Assembly (NCBI GenBank): GCA_023390335.1
Contig: JAEWCZ010000080.1
Coordinates: 11,660 to 75,659 of the forward strand
Reading direction: 5' to 3'
DNA from: Bacillota bacterium
GTDB taxonomy: Bacteria; Bacillota; Clostridia; Acetivibrionales; DSM-1351
Length of the DNA stretch: 64,000 nucleotides
Part shown: positions 51,777 through 61,504 of the stretch, one piece after another
Numbering within the stretch: position 1 is the stretch's first letter
How the letters are laid out: every line of letters starts with the position of its first letter
Program-made: the position numbers and the translations under genes
Notes under the pieces: generated by a model
Told to the model about the DNA's origin: nothing
The model's database searches: none
The model's input: only the letters and a program-made list of their open reading frames with translations

Positions 51777-52391
51777 ATGGCATACCAAATAAGAACTATT
51801 AATCTCCAAGAGGTCGGAGATTTGTACATAAATATAGTAAATGACTTTGCTCCCGGGGAGTATCCGCCATACGATGTTTTGTACAAGCAGCTTGAAAAGG
51901 GTATTCAAGATGGGTTTGTGCTTGTAAACGACCAAAAAGATGTAGCATACTCTATTTGTACCGAGGACAGTACAAATTCTTTTGTTCTTTTAAGCTTATT
52001 AGCAGTTTATAAGGAATGCAGAGGGAGAGGATTCGGGACAGAGTTTCTTAAAATGTTCAAAAACAGGTATTGTGGTGAAAAAAGCATTATTGTTGAAGTT
52101 GAAAAGCCTGAGGCTGCTTTGGAACAAAAAGAGCGAAATACCAGAGAAAATAGAATCAAGTTCTATGAAAAAGCAGGTTTCAGGCTATTGCCAGATATTG
52201 AATATGCTATATGGGATGTTCCCATGTATCTGATGCTTTTACCCATGAAAAATATGCAGATTGACGAAACTTCAATAAGTAGCATAAATAAAGAGATTGA
52301 AAAGGCGATGGGTGACATATATCTAAAACTTTTGGGTTCAAAATTCTTTCATAAGATGGAACTGAAAATAAAAAACAAACCGGGACTTTAG
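51777..52391 (+). CDS. GNAT-like acetyltransferase
   Basis: 204 residues. LLSLLAVYKECRGRGFGTEFLKMF is a GNAT acetyl-CoA-binding motif and RIKFYEKAGFRLLPDIEYAIWDVPMYLMLLP the usual C-terminal part; a helical tail follows. It begins 12 bp after msrA with AAAGGTAG upstream. Substrate unknown. Confidence 0.75.
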   Translation: MAYQIRTINLQEVGDLYINIVNDFAPGEYPPYDVLYKQLEKGIQDGFVLVNDQKDVAYSICTEDSTNSFVLLSLLAVYKECRGRGFGTEFLKMFKNRYCGEKSIIVEVEKPEAALEQKERNTRENRIKFYEKAGFRLLPDIEYAIWDVPMYLMLLPMKNMQIDETSISSINKEIEKAMGDIYLKLLGSKFFHKMELKIKNKPGL

Positions 52392-52418
52392 GGGGCAAAA
52401 CTCTAAGTCCCGGTTTGC
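52377..52418. terminator. Bidirectional terminator between GNAT and htrA genes
   Basis: AAACCGGGACTTA and TAAGTCCCGGTTT pair around a short loop. The stem overlaps the last codons of the GNAT gene and serves the convergent htrA gene. Confidence 0.75.
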
Positions 52419-52435
52419 TGTTAAAGGTATGATAT

Positions 52436-53701
52436 CTATTGTTTAGCTTCGGTAAATGTAACCTTTAGATTCAATTGCTGACCGCCTCTTGAAACGACTA
52501 CATCTACGGTATCGCCTGCTTTATGAAGTTTCTTAATTGCATCAATCTCAGCATTTGTCTTAACTTGTTTACCGTCCACTTTTATAATAATATCCTTTGC
52601 TCTAATACCTGCATTTGCAGCGGCTCCTCCAGGAGTTACTTCAACAACGTATAGTCCCACCGGTATTCCATACATTTCTGAATATTGTTCCGGAACTTCC
52701 TGAGTTGATATTCCCATTAAAGGCTTGCCTTTAACATACCCATAGGTTTTAAGCTGATCAACTATCGGTTTTGCTGTGTCCATCGGTATTGCAAAACCAA
52801 GTCCTTCAACACCGTCCTCAGAAATCTTGGCTGAATTTATTCCAATAATCTGTCCTTTCGAATTTACAAGGGCACCGCCGCTATTGCCGGGATTTATTGC
52901 AGCATCTGTTTGGAAAAGATCCATAGGACCGTTACCTGTATCAACCTGTCTGTTTAGTGCACTAATTACACCGACAGTTACAGAGCCGGCAAACTCCATT
53001 CCAAGGGGGTTACCAATGGCTACAGCTGTATCTCCTACTTCCACCTGGGAGGAGCTGCCAAGTTCTGCAACAGGAAGGTTAGTAAGATTTATCTTTATTA
53101 CAGCAAGATCGTTATCCTCATCACCGCCTATAAATGTAGCTTTTGCTTGCCTTTTATCAGGTAAATACACTGTAAGTGTAGTGTTTTTTGCTCCGCTCTT
53201 AGGGTCTGCATATGATACAACGTGGTAATTTGTCATTATATATCCGTCGGAACTGATTATTATACCTGAACCCTCAGAACTTGAATTGGATGGTGTTCCA
53301 AACCCATAGAAACCAGAGGAACGGCTGCTTTGCACACTCATTGTCACACCCACTATTGAGGGGCCAACCTTTTTTGCTATCTCAGGTATACTCAGGTCGC
53401 CTGCAGAGGTATTTAATAGAGTGGCTGCTTTAAGAGAAGCAGCTGACGAAGATGTAAGAGTTCCCGCAGTAGTAGCTACATTGTTTTTGGCTGAAAGTGC
53501 CACTGATTTTTGAAGGTCTCCCATCTGACGGTCAAGCTCTTTAGAAAACTTGTAGTACATTCCTCCGCCTACTGCTGCCCCGGTAACCAATGAAGTTATA
53601 AGTACAAGTGATAAATAGGTAGTAAATTTATGTTTTTTTCTTTTGGGGGTTATAGGTATTATTTCATTATTTTCATTCCAATCATCATTATTGTTATACA
53701 T
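52436..53701 (-). CDS. htrA: HtrA/DegP-like serine protease with PDZ domain
   Basis: 421 residues. Cytoplasmic basic N-terminus, one transmembrane helix (TYLSLVLITSLVTGAAVGGG, about 29-48), then a trypsin-like protease with TNYHVVS (His), DEDNDLAVIKI (Asp) and GNSGGALVN (Ser), and one C-terminal PDZ domain (PLMGISTQEV...GAAANAGIRAKDIIIKVDGKQV). It degrades or refolds misfolded exported proteins outside the membrane. Confidence 0.95.
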   Translation of the reverse strand: MYNNNDDWNENNEIIPITPKRKKHKFTTYLSLVLITSLVTGAAVGGGMYYKFSKELDRQMGDLQKSVALSAKNNVATTAGTLTSSSAASLKAATLLNTSAGDLSIPEIAKKVGPSIVGVTMSVQSSRSSGFYGFGTPSNSSSEGSGIIISSDGYIMTNYHVVSYADPKSGAKNTTLTVYLPDKRQAKATFIGGDEDNDLAVIKINLTNLPVAELGSSSQVEVGDTAVAIGNPLGMEFAGSVTVGVISALNRQVDTGNGPMDLFQTDAAINPGNSGGALVNSKGQIIGINSAKISEDGVEGLGFAIPMDTAKPIVDQLKTYGYVKGKPLMGISTQEVPEQYSEMYGIPVGLYVVEVTPGGAAANAGIRAKDIIIKVDGKQVKTNAEIDAIKKLHKAGDTVDVVVSRGGQQLNLKVTFTEAKQ

Positions 53702-53922
53702 AATTGAGTCCTCCTGTCGTTAAAAATTTATTAAGCTATCTTATGTTTTTATAATAGCTTCAAATTATGTATATTTTACGAAGAAAAAGTTAACAAACTG
53801 TTATAAATTTTAAAACAAAATGTTAACACAAACATTGAATTTATACCTGGCAGGGGAACCGTATGCCGGTTTGAGCCAGCAAACGATTATACCCTTAATA
53901 CACAGATATGTGATATTGACGG

Positions 53923-54153
53923 TTACTCGATGCTTTTTGGAGTATATTTTTCGTTGACAAATGTAAAATCACAAGGAATAGCTTCTGCGAAGACTTCAAA
54001 TAATGATTTGCTGGCTGAATCATCAATATCTACAAGTACTTGTTCGTCCAGAACGGCGATAACCTTACCATAGCCGATTAGCTTGTCATCTCTGGTTATT
54101 GCGAGTTGATCGCCCTGCTGAATAAATTCTTTCTTTTCACACTGAATTATCAT
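53923..54153 (-). CDS. Small hypothetical beta-rich protein
   Basis: 76 residues, IIQCEKKEFIQQGDQLAITRDDKLIGYGKVIAVLDEQVLVDIDD; looks like a small SH3/KOW-type barrel (GKVIAV...VLVDI). AGGTGACC precedes the ATG. It stands alone between htrA and the VCBS-like gene. Function unknown. Confidence 0.6.
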   Translation of the reverse strand: MIIQCEKKEFIQQGDQLAITRDDKLIGYGKVIAVLDEQVLVDIDDSASKSLFEVFAEAIPCDFTFVNEKYTPKSIE

Positions 54154-54395
54154 ATGGTCACCTGACCTTATCCAAAATTACTCACTTCCATATAATAATA
54201 TTAGATGTTATTGATTTGAAGAACATATATATTGCAAAAATGTAAATGGAGTACGAAAGTGGCATTAATATTTATACCCTTGCAAAGCAGTGTTTATACA
54301 ATATTTGGATGAAGCAAATATATAATTTCACCAATATTGATGCTCTTCATATTATATAGTAGCAGTTCAAAATATTGAAAAGAGGGGTAGATTTA

Positions 54396-55127
54396 ATGCT
54401 GTATTCAAACAATTCAGAAACGTTTCCCAACGATATTGGCAACGTAGTTGCCAGTGCCTATGGGGATGTGAACGGAGACCGTATTCCCGATTATGTATAT
54501 CTCACAGCTGTCAAAACACCCGACAGTAACTTTTTACGTGATATTACTCTTGTCATAAAAGATGGAAGAACAGGCATTAAGCAGAGTGCAAAACTTCCTT
54601 CTGATGCAGGCTATGCCCCGGGGTTGTTTCTGGGAGATTTCACCGGAGACGGAATTAATGACATATTAGTAGGGATTAATTCAGGCGGAAGCGGCGCTAT
54701 AATGTTTTATTACATTTTTTCAGATGTTAATAACCGTCTTTCAATGATTTTCAATTATGAGGACTTCAATAATAAATATCAATACAAAGTAAACTATCTG
54801 AATTACTATAAGGTGTCGGTTCAAAGCCTGACGGTGAAAACTACGTATATACTGGATATAACATATAAAGGAAAAGAATATCTAAGTGAAATTTACACCA
54901 ATGATGGTATTCTTAAAGCTCCAATTGAAGGGTGGGTGGACCCGCTCAGTGGATTGTACCCTATTGATTTTGACGGCGACGGAGTGTATGAGCTCCTGGG
55001 TTATCAGAAAATTGCGGGGCGTTATCATGCCGATTCCCTTGGTTACGTACAAAGTATATTGAAGTACCAAAACATGAAGTTCGAACTTTCAAGCCAATAC
55101 GTAGCGATTTTTGGAATGCAGGAGTAA
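54396..55127 (+). CDS. VCBS/FG-GAP-repeat-like protein
   Basis: 243 residues from ATG 54396 (AAGAGGGG upstream). Three repeats carry calcium-loop motifs: GDVNGDRIPDYVYL, GDFTGDGINDILVG and IDFDGDGVYELLGY, the FG-GAP/VCBS blade signature of beta-propeller proteins. There is no signal peptide, so location is unclear; spore-associated or cytoplasmic roles are possible. Confidence 0.75.
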   Translation: MLYSNNSETFPNDIGNVVASAYGDVNGDRIPDYVYLTAVKTPDSNFLRDITLVIKDGRTGIKQSAKLPSDAGYAPGLFLGDFTGDGINDILVGINSGGSGAIMFYYIFSDVNNRLSMIFNYEDFNNKYQYKVNYLNYYKVSVQSLTVKTTYILDITYKGKEYLSEIYTNDGILKAPIEGWVDPLSGLYPIDFDGDGVYELLGYQKIAGRYHADSLGYVQSILKYQNMKFELSSQYVAIFGMQE

Positions 55128-55446
55128 AAATGTACAATAAAATTAATTGATTAAATATAAATTTTAAATAAATTATACATATACAAATAGGACTATTTCC
55201 TATAAAATTTGTATTGTCGAAAACAATCAATTCCGGTTGGCGGAATTTCCGCCAGCCGGTCTTAAAATATATTCCTCCTGAAAAATAGTAACCCTTATAC
55301 CTATGGTTTAAGGGTTTTTTACTGCCCTTTTAGGGTTATTTAACCTTGTTTAGAATTTTTAAAAAAAATCTAAACTTCCTATTGACACATGTCCTATTTC
55401 TTATGTATAATGTAAAAGCACGTTAGAGAACGGGCGACATAAAAAT
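55128..55446 (+). promoter_or_regulatory. Intergenic region with tRNA operon promoter
   Basis: 319 bp without a gene. A strong promoter for the tRNA cluster is seen: TTGACA at 55382-55387 and TATAAT at 55406-55411 with 18-bp spacing, 36 bp before tRNA-Met. Upstream sequence (55230-55340) contains GGCGGAAATTCCGCC-like and AACCCTTA/TAAGGGTT inverted repeats, probably a terminator of the preceding gene. Confidence 0.75.
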
Positions 55447-55523
55447 GGCGGCGTAGCTCAGTTGGCCAGAGCATCCGGTTCATACCCGGCAGGTCGTAGG
55501 TTCAAATCCCACCGCCGCTACCA
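55447..55523 (+). tRNA. tRNA-Met (CAT anticodon)
   Basis: 77 nt with encoded CCA. Acceptor GGCGGCG/CGCCGCT (a G-U at the first pair), TTCAAATCC T-loop, anticodon CAT at 55481-55483. Elongator methionine is likely; a lysidine-modified tRNA-Ile2 cannot be excluded. Confidence 0.92.
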
Positions 55524-55555
55524 TTTTAAGCGATAGTGAATATCGCTTATTTTAT

Positions 55556-55630
55556 GGCCCATTGGTCAAGCGGTTAAGACACCGCCCTTTCACGGCGATA
55601 ACAGGGGTTCGATTCCCCTATGGGTCACCA
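55556..55630 (+). tRNA. tRNA-Glu (TTC anticodon)
   Basis: 75 nt with CCA. Acceptor GGCCCAT/ATGGGTC, anticodon TTC at 55589-55591, T-arm GGGGTTCGATTCCCC. Confidence 0.95.
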
Positions 55631-55633
55631 ATC

Positions 55634-55709
55634 GGGAGCTTAGCTCAGCTGGGAGAGCATCTGCCTTACAAGCAGAGGGTCATAGGTTCGAGCCCTATAG
55701 TTCCCACCA
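55634..55709 (+). tRNA. tRNA-Val (TAC anticodon)
   Basis: 76 nt with CCA. Acceptor GGGAGCT/AGTTCCC, anticodon TAC at 55667-55669 in loop CTTACAA, T-loop GGTTCGAGCC. Confidence 0.95.
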
Positions 55710-55712
55710 AAA

Positions 55713-55753
55713 AATAAGACTGCATTTGATAAAATGCAGTCTTATTTTTTTAT
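55713..55753. terminator. Bidirectional terminator of tRNA cluster and YitT gene
   Basis: AATAAGACTGCATTT (55713-55727) pairs with AAATGCAGTCTTATT (55732-55746), followed by TTTTTT; the other strand also ends in T-rich sequence. Confidence 0.85.
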
Positions 55754-56595
55754 ATACTCCTAAAGCCTTTTCCGATAGTTTCAGAAGTATTGCTTATGGT
55801 TATAAATGCAGAATCGTCTATGCTGCGTATATATGTTCGGAGCTTTATAGCCTGTCTTCTGCTGAGAACCGTAGAGATTACATCCTCAGGCTTGTGGCTG
55901 AATGCACCCTCGGCTTTATATATGGTAGCCCCCCTGTGGAGCTGGTTTACGATATATTCTTTTATATCCTCCGATTTGGAACTGATAATAACGAACTGCT
56001 TGCTGACGTTGAAGCCTTCCATTACTAAATCAATAACAAAAGCTTTAAGTGAAAGACCCAAAATTGAATACATTCCTATTTTTATTCCAAAAACAGCTCC
56101 GGCTCCGGCAGCAATGAGAAAATCAGTCATCAGAAGAGTCTTTCCAATGTTGAGGTTTGTATGTTTACTGAGTATCTTTGCTACAATGTCGGTCCCTCCC
56201 GTAGATGCATTCAGATTAAACACAATGGCTGAGCCTATGGCAGGAAAAATAATTGAGAAGATAAGTTCCAACATCATATCGTCTGTAAGAGAATGCTTTA
56301 AAGGATATATTTTTTGGATAGCCCAAACAATTCCCGAAAGAGCAAAACTTGAATACACTGTTTTTGAACCGAAATCCGGGCCTAGAAAAATAAAGCCTAC
56401 AATAAGTAGGACTATATTTATAATTAGCATCATCGGGCCTACGTCAATGTCTTTGAAAAAACTGCTCGCTATTATGGCAAGTCCGCTTACTCCACCTGTT
56501 GCAAAATTATTAGGTATTTTAAACAAGCAAATACCTATACCCACAAGAATCAATCCTACATTTATTAAAATGAAATCCATTATATGTTTCTTCAT
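55750..56595 (-). CDS. YitT family membrane protein (DUF161/DUF2179)
   Basis: 281 residues. Five or six transmembrane helices in the first 200 residues, with FATGGVSGLAIIASSFF and NASTGGTDIVAKIL as family repeats, then the cytoplasmic DUF2179 domain (FVIISSKSEDIKEYIVNQLHRGATIYKAEGAFSHKPEDVISTVLSRRQ). Common in Firmicutes; the transported substrate is not known. It converges on the tRNA cluster. Confidence 0.92.
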   Translation of the reverse strand: MKKHIMDFILINVGLILVGIGICLFKIPNNFATGGVSGLAIIASSFFKDIDVGPMMLIINIVLLIVGFIFLGPDFGSKTVYSSFALSGIVWAIQKIYPLKHSLTDDMMLELIFSIIFPAIGSAIVFNLNASTGGTDIVAKILSKHTNLNIGKTLLMTDFLIAAGAGAVFGIKIGMYSILGLSLKAFVIDLVMEGFNVSKQFVIISSKSEDIKEYIVNQLHRGATIYKAEGAFSHKPEDVISTVLSRRQAIKLRTYIRSIDDSAFITISNTSETIGKGFRSI

Positions 56596-56725
56596 TATAT
56601 ATCACGGCCCCTATAGCAAAATTTAAAGTACCCATTATATAATATTATTCTTTACAATATTAGTTATCAATCATTCCGGGTGCTACTTGTAATTTATTAA
56701 CTCTTTAAGATAATAGATAGAAGTT

Positions 56726-56898
56726 TTCGACATGAATGACACAAAAGGTAATTATTCACATTTTACTTAAAGTTGTTTAAAGGAAATTATACTTTAAGTA
56801 ATGTAAGTAAAGTAAGATATTTTGAAAATAACTGTCTAAAATATCTTATTTCCTAAGTCCCAAAAGTGACAAATATTTTTATACTCCTGTCTTATAAT
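56726..56898 (+). promoter_or_regulatory. spoIIE promoter with Spo0A boxes
   Basis: GTGACA (56866-56871) and a perfect TATAAT (56893-56898) are 21 bp apart, the same unusual spacing reported for Bacillus spoIIE. A perfect 0A box core lies upstream on the opposite strand (TTCGACA, 56726-56732), and a one-mismatch core TGTCTAA at 56833-56839. This fits direct activation by phosphorylated Spo0A. The gap 56596-56960 contains no other gene. Confidence 0.65.
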
Positions 56899-56960
56899 CA
56901 ATCCTGCGTGCAACAACCGAGCAACAACACAGAAGATAAAAGGCGGGGGGTCACTAAAGA

Positions 56961-59375
56961 ATGAAAACAGAAACACTTCCATACAGTAATCTAGGTCAAT
57001 ACAGAGAGAAAATTCATAAAAATAGCAGTTCAAAAGCAGCGGCGCTGCTTGACTATTTGAACAGAGCAAATAAATTAAACCTGATTGTAATTCCGGCAGC
57101 ATTTCTGTTAGGCAGGGTATCGCTGATGGGTGGTTTGATGCCTTTTGGGATAGCTTTGTATGCAGCTACTCTGGGATTGAATTTAAGCAGGATATTGATT
57201 GCGCTTGCAATAATCTCAGGTATGCTGACTTCAGGGGCTACAGTACAGATATATATTGCCGCAGTTTCCATGCTACTGTTTAATGCCATGAATATTCCCT
57301 TCAAAAAAAACGTAGGGTCATCTCTAAGAACAGCTATAACTGCTTTTGCCGGTGTCCTTATACCTGAAATGCTTATTACATGTTTTCAAGGCTTTCTTTT
57401 ATATGATGTTTTAAAATCCCTTCTGAACGGATTACTGATTTTTGCACTTGCATTTGTTTTTAAAAATGTTCTTGATGTAATGGGCAGCACGACTAAGAGG
57501 CATGTTCTTACTAACGAAGAAGTTCTAAGTATAGCTATAGCCTGTGCACTTTCTATAGGAGGGCTGGGAACATGGGCTGTGCTTGGGGTCAGCCTGAGAA
57601 ATGTTCTTTGTATTCTTGTAATACTTATATTCAGCTATAGAACAGGGGCGGGAAACGGAGCAGCCATAGGAGTAATTGTTGGTACGGTAATAAGTATTTC
57701 GTCGAATTCGTCACCGCTTATGATTTCCTCTTACGCTTTTTGCGGTTTACTTTCAGGAATTTTAAGAAAGATGGGGAAAGTTGGCTCATGTATAGGTGTT
57801 TTGATGGGAAATGCAGTTTTAACGTTTTATACAAACGGGTCAACGGAAGTACTTATATATCTGTACGAAATAATTGTGGCTATTGTTTTGTTTGTGCTAA
57901 TCCCGAATAAAGTTACGGATATGGTGGTAAACAAGTTCAATAAAGCACTTGCTGATAGGGGGGACAAAAAAGGCTACAGTATACGAATAAAAGAGATTAC
58001 GGTAGAAAAGCTGAATAAATTTTCAAAAGCTTTTGGAGAAATGGCTAAAACCTTTGATGAAATATCCGAAACAAGGTCAATTACCGAGAAGCATGACATA
58101 ACTGCCATTTTTGACAGAGTTGCAGACAGGGTTTGCAAGGACTGTAGTCTGTGCAGCCATTGTTGGGAGCAGAATTTCTGCAATACCTACCAGATACTTT
58201 TTAAAATAGTTGAGAAGCTAGACTGCAAAGGTTGGATTGACCAGAAGGATATTCCTCAGTATTTTCTGGACAGATGCGAGCGCATAGACGAATTTGTAAA
58301 GGCTGTAAATTATACTTATGAGTTATTTAAGGTTGATATGGTTTGGCGGAGCAAAATTAGTGAGAGCAGAGGCCTTGTTTCTCAACAAATGAGGAGTATG
58401 TCCACGATTATTTCCAATCTGGCTGTAGAATTGAATACCAACATTATTTTTAAGGAGGATATTGAAAACAATATACTTTTGGAACTTACCAAAAAAGGCT
58501 TGCGTAATGTTGAAGCGGTTGTATACGAGAATACCACCGGAAACTATGAAATTTCACTATCATATAAAGGTTGTGGAGGTAAAAGAAGCTGTATAGGTTG
58601 TGTAGAAAAAGCTGTGTCCAATGTTATAGGCTACAAAATGGTGAAGAACGGAAGTGACTGCGGACTTAATACAAAAACAGACATGTGCAGCATAAAGCTT
58701 GTGAAGGAAGAAACCTTCAAGGTAGTAACAGGTGTGGCTAGAGTCGCAAAAGATGAGAAGCATGTGTCGGGAGATAATTATACATTTCTTAACAGTGGTG
58801 ACGGTAAGTATATTGCGGCTTTAAGTGATGGAATGGGTACAGGTCATAAAGCATGTCTACAAAGCAAGGCCACTGTCAATCTTATAGAACAGTTTATGGA
58901 ATCCGGCTTTGACAAGGACACAACGGTAAAACTTATAAATTCTATTCTTGTTCTCAAATCAAATGATGAAACCTTTGCTACTATTGATATCTCTGTTGTA
59001 GATTTATATGACGGAGAAGTGGAATTTGTAAAGGTGGGGGCTGCTCCTACTTTTATTAAACGGGCTGACTATGTTGAGACAATAAGGGCTGCTTCTCTTC
59101 CGGCTGGAATATTGAGCAATGTTGAATTGGAATTGATTCACAAAAGTGTAAATAGTGGAGAGTATATTGTAATGGTGTCTGATGGAATCGTGGATTCCTT
59201 CAAAAACAGTGATGATAGTATAATTGAAGTCCAAAATGTAATCTCTCAGATGACAAGCAAGAATCCTCAAAAAATTGCTGATGATCTTCTCGAGGAGGCA
59301 TTGAGCCGTTGTAAGGACAAAGAACCCATAGATGACATGATGGTTATGGTTTCTAAAATTTGGAAACCATTATAG
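56961..59375 (+). CDS. spoIIE: Stage II sporulation protein E
   Basis: 804 residues, the normal length. An N-terminal membrane region of about ten helices (residues 35-325), a central FtsZ-interacting region, and a C-terminal PP2C phosphatase (about 590-800) with ALSDGMGTGHKA and VSDGIVDSF. The middle has cysteine pairs (CKDCSLCSHCWEQNFC). It dephosphorylates SpoIIAA in the forespore to release sigma F and helps place the polar septum. Start ATG 56961 follows AGGCGGGGGG. Confidence 0.96.
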   Translation: MKTETLPYSNLGQYREKIHKNSSSKAAALLDYLNRANKLNLIVIPAAFLLGRVSLMGGLMPFGIALYAATLGLNLSRILIALAIISGMLTSGATVQIYIAAVSMLLFNAMNIPFKKNVGSSLRTAITAFAGVLIPEMLITCFQGFLLYDVLKSLLNGLLIFALAFVFKNVLDVMGSTTKRHVLTNEEVLSIAIACALSIGGLGTWAVLGVSLRNVLCILVILIFSYRTGAGNGAAIGVIVGTVISISSNSSPLMISSYAFCGLLSGILRKMGKVGSCIGVLMGNAVLTFYTNGSTEVLIYLYEIIVAIVLFVLIPNKVTDMVVNKFNKALADRGDKKGYSIRIKEITVEKLNKFSKAFGEMAKTFDEISETRSITEKHDITAIFDRVADRVCKDCSLCSHCWEQNFCNTYQILFKIVEKLDCKGWIDQKDIPQYFLDRCERIDEFVKAVNYTYELFKVDMVWRSKISESRGLVSQQMRSMSTIISNLAVELNTNIIFKEDIENNILLELTKKGLRNVEAVVYENTTGNYEISLSYKGCGGKRSCIGCVEKAVSNVIGYKMVKNGSDCGLNTKTDMCSIKLVKEETFKVVTGVARVAKDEKHVSGDNYTFLNSGDGKYIAALSDGMGTGHKACLQSKATVNLIEQFMESGFDKDTTVKLINSILVLKSNDETFATIDISVVDLYDGEVEFVKVGAAPTFIKRADYVETIRAASLPAGILSNVELELIHKSVNSGEYIVMVSDGIVDSFKNSDDSIIEVQNVISQMTSKNPQKIADDLLEEALSRCKDKEPIDDMMVMVSKIWKPL

Positions 59376-59444
59376 TGAGTTAACATTGAATAATTATGTT
59401 AAATATTCACAAACTAACCATAAATGTTCTTTATGGAGGATACT

Positions 59445-59813
59445 ATGTTTTATGGTAAGGAAAAGAAGGTAATCGTACTCAGAGACATACATTCAAACCT
59501 GTTTGAGGAGGCTATTCTGGTAATGAAACAAGATGCGCAAAGTAGCGATAATGAAAAAAAACAGCAAAGCGAAGGAAATTCCGTATACAATAACAAATTT
59601 ATTTTAAGGGAGGCAGAAGCAATAATCAATAACTATGTTAAGGAAAACAAGGCAAACTTGGCAACCGTACCAAGAGAAAGGCAAAAGCAGTCGTCCAAAA
59701 AACAATTAAAAAGAAAGCTTAACGAATCTCGGTTTATGAAGATTCTTATAATAAATTCTGCCCTTATCGGAAGTGTTGCAGCAATAGCATATATTTTAAT
59801 AGAAATATTTTAA
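59445..59813 (+). CDS. Small tail-anchored protein after spoIIE
   Basis: 122 residues from ATG 59445 with TGGAGGA upstream; a TTG-type start further up lacks a site. Acidic and basic low-complexity middle (QDAQSSDNEKKQQSEG, RERQKQSSKKQLKRKL) and one C-terminal transmembrane helix (IINSALIGSVAAIAYILIEI). No family recognised; the position after spoIIE hints at co-transcription and a sporulation-time role. Confidence 0.65.
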   Translation: MFYGKEKKVIVLRDIHSNLFEEAILVMKQDAQSSDNEKKQQSEGNSVYNNKFILREAEAIINNYVKENKANLATVPRERQKQSSKKQLKRKLNESRFMKILIINSALIGSVAAIAYILIEIF

Positions 59814-59896
59814 AAATGTATTGCTATATTGATTGAACTCTGTTAAATAATATATATTATATATAATGATAAATGCGTTTTGTGATAGGAGCAGAA

Positions 59897-60538
59897 ATGA
59901 AATCGAAATCCAATACAATTATTGATCTTTTTTTGCTACAAAAAGACTTTTATTCAAGGCTTACGGATAAAAGTATGTGGCTTTATATTGGTATAGTTTT
60001 TGTAGGGTTGCGGGATGTTATTTTTTATATACTCAATCCTCAAAATCCAAAGGGGCTTTTTATAACTAATTTAAGCTTTAATTTTAAAACGGCAGCATTG
60101 TTGTTTATAACTGCGTTAATAATAGGGTTTGTAGATGTGATTTGCTTCTCATACCCTGTTTTTGACGTTATAAAGCATTTCAAAAAGAGGAGTGAGGGAT
60201 ATAATGCTTCTGTGGTGAATACATATTCAAGCCTTATTACAAAGGTTATGAAGGTTTATATTCTGGCCAACATTCTATTAACTCCCATGGATATTTTGAT
60301 TTACTTTAGCAGTAGATGGACGTTTTCAACTAACTCACTGATTCTATTGTTTATAACAACCGTTATGGGAATACTGTCATATTTCTGGTTTAACGGTGCT
60401 ATTACCAGAGGACTTTGTGTACTGTTCAGGTTATCAAACAATGTAAGAGGGCTGGTGTTCGTTCTTGTATTTTGCTGGAATGCACTAATTAGTTCGGCTA
60501 TACAATATTTGCTCTCGCTAATTATAATGAGATTGTAA
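59897..60538 (+). CDS. Multi-pass membrane protein, unknown
   Basis: 213 residues from ATG 59897 (GATAGGAGC upstream). Five hydrophobic helices, including IGIVFVGLRDVIFYIL, AALLFITALIIGFVDVICF and a final LVFVLVFCWNALISSAIQYLLSLII, resembling YIP1-type proteins. Function unknown. Terminated by the hairpin at 60561-60600. Confidence 0.7.
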   Translation: MKSKSNTIIDLFLLQKDFYSRLTDKSMWLYIGIVFVGLRDVIFYILNPQNPKGLFITNLSFNFKTAALLFITALIIGFVDVICFSYPVFDVIKHFKKRSEGYNASVVNTYSSLITKVMKVYILANILLTPMDILIYFSSRWTFSTNSLILLFITTVMGILSYFWFNGAITRGLCVLFRLSNNVRGLVFVLVFCWNALISSAIQYLLSLIIMRL

Positions 60539-60560
60539 GTAAGGCAAGGTTAATGGAAAA

Positions 60561-60603
60561 TATCCGTCTGTGCAGAAAAACTGCATAGAGGGATTTTTTT
60601 TAT
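60561..60603 (+). terminator. Terminator
   Basis: An imperfect stem TATCCGTCTGTGCAG / CTGCATAGAGGGAT with an AAAAA loop, then seven T. Confidence 0.75.
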
Positions 60604-60699
60604 GTAGTGTTATTGGAATATATTACATTATACATTATATAGGAGGTAGTGGGTGATTGAATGTAGAATACTTACATTCTATAATGGAGGTATTCATAA

Positions 60700-61503
60700 A
60701 TGACCATACAAGTTATAGCCGTTCTTATACTTACGCTTGTAATATATATTGTTGGAACTCTGGCTTACAGTGTGAGGATAGTTGGTGTAAAAACTGGGAG
60801 AATAGCAATCGCTTTTGCAATATTTAATGTGTTTGCACTGCTATCAAGGACAGCCAACACCTTTCAGGCACCCTTGCTTGCAAAAGCCATTGAAAAAAGT
60901 ATTAAGGGCGGAAATACAGATAATATGCTGCATATTTTCAGGTGGATTTTACTTTCAGCTACTCTTGCTACAATTATTGGTGCAATGCTTCTGCCTACAT
61001 TTATAAGAGTTTTCACAAAAGCGGTGGAATCTTTTAGTGTTTATAGGTCTGTTCCGAGACTCATTTTACATGGATTTTCAAAGTCCGGTATAGAACAGTT
61101 CAAGAGGAGTATTACTATTCCTAAAAAGGACAACCTGTCTCAACTGAAAAGTTTAAAAAAGATACCAAAGAAAATTGTATTGTTAAATGTAATAACATCT
61201 TCTATTTCTACAGTAGGCGTACTTGCTTCATTATATGCAGGATGCCTGTATCCTGAGTTTAGAACAACCTGTAGTACTTTGTCATCTGCTATAAATGGTG
61301 TTGCAACCATACTTATGTTTTTGTTTATTGACCCTTACATTTCGATGATGACAGATGATGTTATCAAAGGTGAGTGTACGGAGTTGGATTTCAGCCGGTG
61401 TGTAATATTTATTGTGTGCGGACTTATAGTAGGTACCATGCTTGCACAGCTTTTATTGGTTCCCGCAGCAATGGCTATTGCAAGTATTGCGAGGGTGATA
61501 TGA
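60700..61503 (+). CDS. amj: Lipid II flippase, Amj family
   Basis: 267 residues with ATGGAGG upstream. Six or more hydrophobic helices; ILTLVIYIVGTLAYSVRIVGVKTGRIAIAFAIFN and LLSRTANTFQAP are characteristic of Amj (YdaH), the alternative to MurJ for moving lipid II across the membrane. In Bacillus it responds to envelope stress. The HAD gene starts 1 bp after its stop. Confidence 0.88.
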   Translation: MTIQVIAVLILTLVIYIVGTLAYSVRIVGVKTGRIAIAFAIFNVFALLSRTANTFQAPLLAKAIEKSIKGGNTDNMLHIFRWILLSATLATIIGAMLLPTFIRVFTKAVESFSVYRSVPRLILHGFSKSGIEQFKRSITIPKKDNLSQLKSLKKIPKKIVLLNVITSSISTVGVLASLYAGCLYPEFRTTCSTLSSAINGVATILMFLFIDPYISMMTDDVIKGECTELDFSRCVIFIVCGLIVGTMLAQLLLVPAAMAIASIARVI

Positions 61504-61504
61504 T

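Noticed and set aside
55790..56626. Long plus-strand frame opposite the YitT gene
   Set aside because: Composition is a mirror of the YitT coding strand; YitT has clear family motifs.
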